From: Craterostigma plantagineum
Taxonomy: Eukaryota > Streptophyta > Magnoliopsida > Lamiales > Linderniaceae
Direction: 5' to 3'
Assembly: GCA_027422505.1 (NCBI GenBank)
Contig: JAPQWV010000367.1
Coordinates: 62,001 to 126,000 of the forward strand
DNA: 64,000 nt
In this document: positions 57,921 through 64,000 of the stretch, piece after piece
How positions within the stretch are numbered: position 1 is the stretch's first letter
Layout of the letters: every line of letters begins with the position of its first letter
Program-made: the position numbers and the translations under genes
The notes under the pieces: model-generated
What the model saw: only the letters and a program-made list of their open reading frames with translations
The model's database searches: none
What the model was told of the DNA's origin: nothing

Positions 57921-58208
57921 CAGGGCCGGTTTTTCTTTTTGGGTGGCCCTGGCCCCTTTGGCCCTTATGTGTGGCAACTTTAAGGTGTATGAAGTTTCAT
58001 ATTTGATTGATCTAAAGAAAAATATGGGCAAGACTAAATTAGTAACAAGTAAACCTTTTGTGTGTTTATTTATTAGAAAATTTCTGGTCTTGTAACAATT
58101 TTTGGTCTCTGATATTGTAACACTTTTTTTTGTGGCCCTATGTTACACTGGACCGGATTTATGGCCTTGTGCTGTAGGCCTGCTTGCACATGTCCAAATT
58201 CGGCCCTG
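57921..58208. mobile_element. 288-bp hAT element in the NLR pseudogene RNBS-D motif
   Basis: The ends read CAGGGCCGG and TTCGGCCCTG. An exact 8-bp duplication GATGTTCC flanks it (57913-57920, 58209-58216). Removing the element and one duplicate reconnects the codons for FGMFPED of the resistance gene, which proves the insertion point. Confidence 0.93.
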
Positions 58209-58415
58209 GATGTTCCCAGAGGATGACGAGATCCCGACGTGGAGTTGTATAGGATGTGGATTGCAGAAGGGTTCATTCCCAATAACAATTTCAGCCTAGA
58301 AGATACTGCGAGAATCTATTTTAGCGGGAACTTGGTAATGGTTAAGAAAAAAAGTTCCAACGGTAAAATCAAGAGTTGTCAATCCACGATTCGCTCCGGG
58401 AATTTTGCAAGGCGG

Positions 58416-59005
58416 TGTTGGAATGATTTAGATCCATTCCAGTTATTGTTGGCCTACAGAAATAATTAGTTGGGATATTTTGATCCTTAATAATTTATTA
58501 TTTATTGCCCGGTTATTAAGCTTTGATGGACGGACTAATAACCATTACACTTATTGGGCCGATCCCGTCTCTTGCTCTACAATTAATACCGGACTCCCTA
58601 GTGACTCTATATATAGGCTATCATATAAGCCATTTAACATACACTCTACAAAACACACACACACACACTATAGCATAAACGTTCCTAACGATAGAACGTT
58701 ACGCTGTCACTATAACGTGGGAGCTCTAGCAGAAGTACACGGGTCTCCATCAACCCTCGTAGAGCGAAAGAGACGAAGATCGCGTCCGAACAGCCATCAA
58801 CGATGTCTGCGATCAACACAGGTAATTCGTTAGTATAAACTCATTTCGATCATGTGTCAGATAAGTTCCGCACATATAGCTGTAATCTCGCTTACGAAAA
58901 CGAGATTATTTTCTATGCTTAAGGATCTAACGGTTACGTTAGTACTCGAGTATGGGCTCGAGATTACGTAACGGCTATCGTGACCGTGATCCGTCAGATC
59001 TAACA
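58416..59005 (+). mobile_element. 5' LTR of a Ty1/copia retrotransposon, 590 bp
   Basis: It begins TGTTGGAATG and ends AGATCTAACA. TGGTATCAGAGCC (59008) follows, the primer-binding site complementary to initiator Met-tRNA. A CTATATATAGG box lies near 58606. It inserted into the NLR pseudogene; the 3' LTR is outside the window, so the target duplication cannot be checked. Confidence 0.88.
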
Positions 59006-60559
59006 TTTGGTATCAGAGCCAGTGTTTATTCGATGCATAGATCGAATGAGTTTCGTAATTACCTTTAATCGACGTAGTCGAATAATGATCTCGCCTTGTT
59101 TATCATAGTATGTATCTCTTATGGTTACCCCATCGGATCTCACGATCTTCTGGTTGATGGTGGATCTAAGACCATTAGCACCATTTTTGGGAATTTATGA
59201 GATGTCTCAGCGTTTTTCATCGGTCGACTCTTCACGAACTTCGAGCGATTGCGATGATACGTAGCTTATGATCATGATAATACACATACTTGTATAATGA
59301 ATATCATGAACATCAACTACGTAAGATCTATGTAGCTTCACTGATGTTGTTAAGAAGTGTGCGATCTTACTTCCCACTTCAAAAGGTGTATGATGATGAT
59401 GAATGGCATAGCTTACACTTGTTATGATCATGAAGCTTTTACATGAAGAATCCCCTGCGAGCCTTGTGAGAAGTGGTTTTCGTAAAGAAACACAATTCTC
59501 GTCTGATACCCGTGGCTTCATCATTGTAGATGACTAATAAAATGATTAAAAAAATGACATTATTGTGTGTGTGGGTCACGTTTCCATGCACTAAAGCTTT
59601 TGTCTTTTGCTAAGGATAAATAGACACAATAATATTATAGAGATACCATTTAAAAAAAAAAACACTTGTGTCTGACGTGCTAGTCATTATGCTATGATAA
59701 TATTATTTAAACATAGCTTTATTGTCATATGTGCATAATAGATGATAATATTATTTAAATCAAGTGGTTGCATGGCTTACGATTGACATATGTGCATGAT
59801 TGATTATTTTAACAACATGATGACACAACACAATAAAATAAAGTTGATGCGTGAATAATTGTTACTTAATGGCTCGAAGACCATATAATGGAATGGTCCA
59901 CACGCTTATGGTGTTGTCAATATGTAATTATATGTCTTTATCATTTGATCCGTATATACTAAATAATGTCTTAATTAGTATATAGATCTCTTATAGGCAT
60001 TAACGTGACAACACTATATTATGTATATACTAATGAAATTGCGCATTAAATCTAAGCGCAAAATATATACATAATTAAAGCCAAGTGGTTCTTATTTATT
60101 CTTTTGGTATTTCGGCCCAACGGAAGATTGCTAATTGAATAGATAAGAATATGAAATCACACTTATGTTTTATATTCATTGAATCAAGCCATATTAAGCT
60201 AAAGGAAATTTTGGTTATTCATAAAAATGAATTTATTTAATTATAGTTTGGATTCATCTTCTGCCCAACGGTGATATGAATTTAAATTATAATTAATGCT
60301 AAAGTTAACGGAGAAATGAATGTGCTTTTTATTATAATCGGCCCAACGGAAGGTTATAATGATATGCTATTTCTTGATGGGAATTTATGATTATTTTCCA
60401 TACTTTAGCACTTATGTTAAAGGAGAAAAGCTTATTTATATTTTTGTAAGCGGCCCAACGGAAGTTTGCATTTATATTTCTTTTCTCAATGGAAAGCTTA
60501 TATATTTACTTTCCAAATAAAGTGTACTTCTTAAGTGGTTGAGTTCAAAATTATAAATT
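59006..60559 (+). mobile_element. copia leader with repeated CGGCCCAACGGAAG motif
   Basis: A noncoding leader of ~1.55 kb separates the primer site from gag. The word CGGCCCAACGGAAG occurs at 60113, 60339 and 60451 with a variant at 60262, spaced by AT-rich sequence. A packaging or translation role is only a guess. Confidence 0.6.
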
Positions 60560-61246
60560 GTGCTTTTCCTGATGAGCTTAATTGATTCTGTGATTACAGC
60601 CACGATTATGAGCCAAATTGCATCAATTGAAACGCTAACGGGTAGCAACTTCAAGAAATGGAAAGAACAAGTTCTCCTCGTCCTTGGAATTATGGACCTT
60701 GACTATGCCTTGCGGACTGAAATGCCTAACCCACTTACAGACGACAGCACTAATAAAGAGCGGTCTGCTTATGAAAAGTGGGAAAGGTCTAACCGTTTAT
60801 CACTAATGGCTATGAAACGTACCATATCTTCGGACATACGAGGAGGCGTTCCTGATTCTGATAATGCCAAAACCTTCCTCGGCTTAATTGAGGAGCAATT
60901 CCAGAGTTCTTCCAAAGCTCTTGCTACTACACTGATCACCAAAATGGTTACTCTTAAATATAATGGCGTTGGTGGTGTTCGTGGGCACATTCTCAAAATG
61001 AATGACATGGCCAATCAGCTTAAGGCCATGGATATGGAGATCTCCGAGGGCTTTCTCGTTCATTTTATTATGACATCTCTCCCTTCTGCGTTTGGTCCAT
61101 TTAACATCAATTATAATACCCAGAAGGAGAAATGGAAAATGAGCGAACTGATCAGTATGTGTGATCAGGAAGAAGAAAGACTTAAAGCGGAGGCTCCTGA
61201 GCGTGCCTATTTCACTACTCAAGGTCAGAGCAAGAAACGTAAATGA
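60560..61246 (+). CDS. copia retrotransposon gag (UBN2-type)
   Basis: The product starts with a hydrophobic stretch and then LTGSNFKKWKEQVLLVLG and FLGLIEEQFQSSSKALATTL, typical of copia gag with the UBN2 domain. It stops at TGA 61244-61246. The frame downstream of the stop continues with [13 protein letters not shown] and the zinc knuckle, so in a complete element gag and pol would be one polyprotein. The likely first methionine is MSQIASIE at 60608. Known role: capsid of the virus-like particle. Confidence 0.85.
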   Translation: MLFLMSLIDSVITATIMSQIASIETLTGSNFKKWKEQVLLVLGIMDLDYALRTEMPNPLTDDSTNKERSAYEKWERSNRLSLMAMKRTISSDIRGGVPDSDNAKTFLGLIEEQFQSSSKALATTLITKMVTLKYNGVGGVRGHILKMNDMANQLKAMDMEISEGFLVHFIMTSLPSAFGPFNINYNTQKEKWKMSELISMCDQEEERLKAEAPERAYFTTQGQSKKRK

Positions 61247-64000
61247 CAGGGTAAAAAGAAGCAGCAGGTAAAGAAAATTAATGATGTGAACAAGGCTGGT
61301 ACTTCAGGCTTAAAGTCTCGCAAATGTAAGTTTTGCCGTGAGACTAATCATGTTCAGAAGGAATGTCCAAAATTCAAGGAGTGGTTGGCTAAGAAGGGTA
61401 AAATATTTAATTACGTTTGTTATGAATCTTTCCTTGCTAATGTTTCTACTGATACATGGTGGATTGACACTGGTGCTTCTATGCATATAACCTGTTCATT
61501 GCAGGGATTCCGTTTCGTGAGGAAGCTAAATAAAGGAGAACGCAACATTGTGGTTGGAAATGGAAATAATGTTCCGATTGAAGCCATAGGAACTCTCCGA
61601 TTAATTTTGGAGAGTGGTTTCATATTGGACTTATTTAATACTGCTTATGTACCTGGTATTACAAGAAACCTTATTTCTGTATCTCAACTTGACGCTTATG
61701 GCTTCTCGTTTAAGTTTGAGAATAAAGGTTTTACCATTTCATTAAATTCCCACGTCGTTGGCTCCGGAAATTTAGAGGGAAACCTCTATAAATTATGCTT
61801 AAATGCTTCTTCCGCTTATTTAACGGAATCCGCATATGAAATTAGTACAAGTAAAACCAGTGGAAAAAGAAAAATAATAGATGAGAATTCTGCGATGTTG
61901 TGGCACGAACGCTTAGGCCACATATCTCGAGACAGAATGGAACGTCTTATTAAAGATGGAATTCTTCATCAATTAGATTTCTCTAATTTTGACACCTGTA
62001 TTAAGTGTATTAAAGGAAAATTTACACAAGGAAATAAACGTAGTGCCACCAGAAGTAATGGACTATTAGAACTGATTCACACAGATATCAGTGGTCCATA
62101 TACTGCTGGAATTAATGGCCACCGATACTTCATTACGTTTATTGATGACCACTCTCGTTATGGATATATTTATCTCCTTCACGAAAAATCCGAAGCGGTC
62201 CAAGTTTTCAAGACTTATAAAGCCGAAGTCGAGAACCAACTCGATTGCAAAATCAAAGTTGTGAAATCTGATAGAGGAGGAGAATATTACGGGAAATTCT
62301 CCGACTCGGGTCACAATCTTGGAGCTTTTGCCTTGTTCTTACAAGAGTGCGGCATAGTCCATCAGGTTTCCATGCCTGGGACGCCTCAGCAGAACGGAGT
62401 TGCTGAAAGGCGAAACCGTACCCTTATGGATATGGTACGGAGCATGATATGCCAAACGTCTTTACCTGAATATCATTGGGTTGAGGCACTTAAAACAGCC
62501 ATGCATATACTTAATCGGGTTCCTACTAAAGCGACACCTAAAACCCCTTATGAATTATGGGCGAATAGGAAACCGAGTATTCATTATTTGCGTGTATGTG
62601 TCCTGCCGAAGCTAAAATTTTCAACCCAAATTTACGGAAGCTTGATTCAAAAACCATAAGTTGCTATTTTATCGGTTACCCAGAACGATCTAAGGGTTTT
62701 CGATTTTATTGCCCATCTCATACCACAAGAATTGTTGAAACTCGACATGCCGTATTTTTAGAAAATGTTGGTACTTGTGATCATAGCATATCTCGTAAAG
62801 TAACTCTTGAAAGGAACCTAAATTCTTAAATGTTCCCATTACGTCAAGAGATTTAGCAATCCCTGAATCCGTGGGAGGATCACTAAATGATGAGAATATG
62901 CCTAATATATCAGATCACGATAATGATCCTTCTCCATCAGTTGTTCCAGAACCATCTTCACGGAGGTCTGAACGAGTGAGAAGGCCGACTTTGCATGATG
63001 ATTATGTTTATTTAGATGACTGTGATAATTCTATTGGGAATGATCCTGTGTCATTTGATGATGCGATGACGCGCGACCAAAGAACTCAATGGCTTGAAGC
63101 CATGAATGAAGAGTTAAACTCAATGAAGTTGAATGAGGTTTGGGACCTTGTAGACTTGCCTAAAGGATTCAAACCGATAGGTTGTAAATGGGTATTCAAA
63201 ACCAAAATAAATCCTCAAGGCAATGTCGAACGGTACAAGGCCCGTTTGGTCGCTAAAGGGTTTACACAAAGAGAAGGTATTGATTATAATGAAACCTTCT
63301 CTCCCGTTTCTAAAAAGGATTCATTCCGCATTGTTATGGCCCTTGTAACTCATTATGATTTAGAGCTACACCAAATGGATGTTAAAACAGCCTTCCTGAA
63401 CGGTGACTTGCATGAGAATGTTTATATGATGCAACCAGAAGGTTTTCTGGTTGAGGGCAAGGAACACATGGTATGCAAGCTTAAGAAGTCCATTTACGGC
63501 CTTAAACAGTCATCTCGACAGTGGTATTTAAAATTTTTAAAGGTGATCAGTGAATTCGGTTTCAAAGAAAATTTGGTCGACCAGTGCATATTTATGAAAA
63601 TCTGTGGGAGCAAATTTATCATCCTTGTACTTTATGTGGATGACATATTACTTGCCTGTAATGATTTAGGCATATTACACGAGACTAAAGAATTTTTATC
63701 GAGTAAATTTGATATGAAAGATCTAGGTGAAGCCTCTTATGTTATTGGCATAGAAATTCACCGAGATCGAACTCGTGGCATGTTAGGCCTTTCTCAGAAA
63801 GCTTATATTGAAAAGGTCCTTAAAAGATACAACATGCATAATTGCTCTTCCACGGTTGCACCGGTCTTTAAGGGCGAAAAATTCAGTTTATCACAGTGTC
63901 CCAGGACCCAATTGACGCTAGCGGAAATGGATAAAATCCCTTATGCCTCTGCTGTCCGGAGCCTTATGTATGCTCAAGTCTGTACGCGCCCAGATATCGC
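61247..64000 (+). pseudogene. copia retrotransposon pol, frame-broken, runs off the window
   Basis: In order: zinc knuckle [15 protein letters not shown] (~61326), protease [11 protein letters not shown] (~61459), GAG-pre-integrase [14 protein letters not shown] (~61900), integrase with HTDISGP, SDRGGEY and [11 protein letters not shown] (~62080-62430), reverse transcriptase WVFKTKINPQGN, QMDVKTAFLNGDL and LYVDD (~63190-63640), then the start of the RNase H part. Breaks: the in-frame TGA at 61244, a small deletion with a frameshift near 62595, and a stop at 62827-62829 in the shifted frame; from ~62830 to the window end the frame is open. The element is probably not autonomous, though the damage is light, so it is a fairly young insertion. 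Confidence 0.88.

Larger units (their letters stand above)
53520..58415 (+). pseudogene. third CC-NB-ARC-LRR gene, pseudogene broken by three insertions
   Basis: A CC domain (53520-53937) is similar to CNL-A (LNYLNAVLKCASSKKIKE, PITLDQIAQKIRKVRSDMEV) but lost its start and has a frameshift before the EDVID region near 53700. The NB-ARC resumes at 57300 after an intron now holding other elements: GGLDGPANEI-like, P-loop changed to GMPDLGKST, IRREPTIQ. Frameshifts and a stop follow (VKQHL then TAG near 57590), and the kinase-2 motif is deleted between KFLI and PQYEVFGEP. The RNBS-D motif is split by a 288-bp hAT, continues as FPEDDEIP, and the gene stops at 58415 where a copia LTR starts. The LRR region, if present, lies beyond the retrotransposon. 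Confidence 0.9.

Noticed and set aside
59008..59022. tRNA-like TGGTATCAGAGCC
   Set aside because: This is the retrotransposon primer-binding site complementary to initiator tRNA, not a tRNA gene.

Overview
The window is nuclear DNA of a flowering plant. It shows GT-AG introns, a plant bHLH factor, a group-S1 bZIP with a sucrose-control uORF, coiled-coil NLR resistance genes, a PASTICCINO2 dehydratase and a dense plant transposon fauna (hAT, MULE foldbacks, Stowaway, CACTA-like, Ty1/copia). The NLR type and protein flavour suggest an asterid eudicot, possibly Lamiales; that placement is inference. No bacterial, organellar or CRISPR feature was seen.

Layout. (1) 1-4.5 kb: the 3' part of a bHLH gene (+) converging on RER1 (-). 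(2) 5.1-6.4 kb: a hAT element with a second hAT nested in its end, both with recognisable 8-bp target duplications. (3) 7.9-12.1 kb: a large imperfect palindrome. The left arm holds an intact PCH1-like gene and a broken PASTICCINO2 (PAS2) copy; the right arm holds inverted, decayed copies of both and is fused to a truncated hAT transposase gene (12.1-14.4 kb). (4) 15.2-16.5 kb: an inverted copy of the RER1 promoter and first exon lies just upstream of the only intact PAS2-like gene, which has no introns. (5) 16.8-19.6 kb: ribosomal protein eS25 (-), then a group-S1 bZIP whose leader carries a complete SC-peptide uORF.

(6) 19.9-28.2 kb and 38.9-48.2 kb are direct duplicates of one unit: intergenic DNA, a purple acid phosphatase (PAP, -) and a CC-NB-ARC-LRR gene (CNL, +). 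Both PAPs are broken, by different lesions: copy A by a deletion, copy B by a one-base frameshift. Both CNLs are open. The PAP halves are almost identical while the CNLs are clearly divergent, so the unit has a mosaic history. Element insertions present in one copy only (hAT in the CNL-A promoter, hAT in the CNL-B intron, foldback upstream of CNL-B) postdate the duplication. (7) 28.5-38.9 kb between the copies is repeat-built: a 1.1-kb MULE-like foldback, a 23-bp minisatellite split by a hAT, a solo LTR-like block with repeated 12-bp palindromes, and a ~300-314 bp tandem array.

(8) 49.2-53.3 kb: a tandem-repeat-bearing element that shares spacer motifs with the 34.6-38.9 kb block. (9) 53.5-58.4 kb: a third CNL, now a pseudogene hit by a CACTA-like element, a 288-bp hAT element inside its RNBS-D motif, and the LTR of a Ty1/copia retrotransposon that fills the rest of the window (58.4-64.0 kb, truncated by the window end).

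Likely functional protein genes are bHLH (partial), RER1, PCH1-like, PAS2-like, eS25, bZIP, CNL-A and CNL-B. Everything else is pseudogene, mobile DNA or intergenic sequence.
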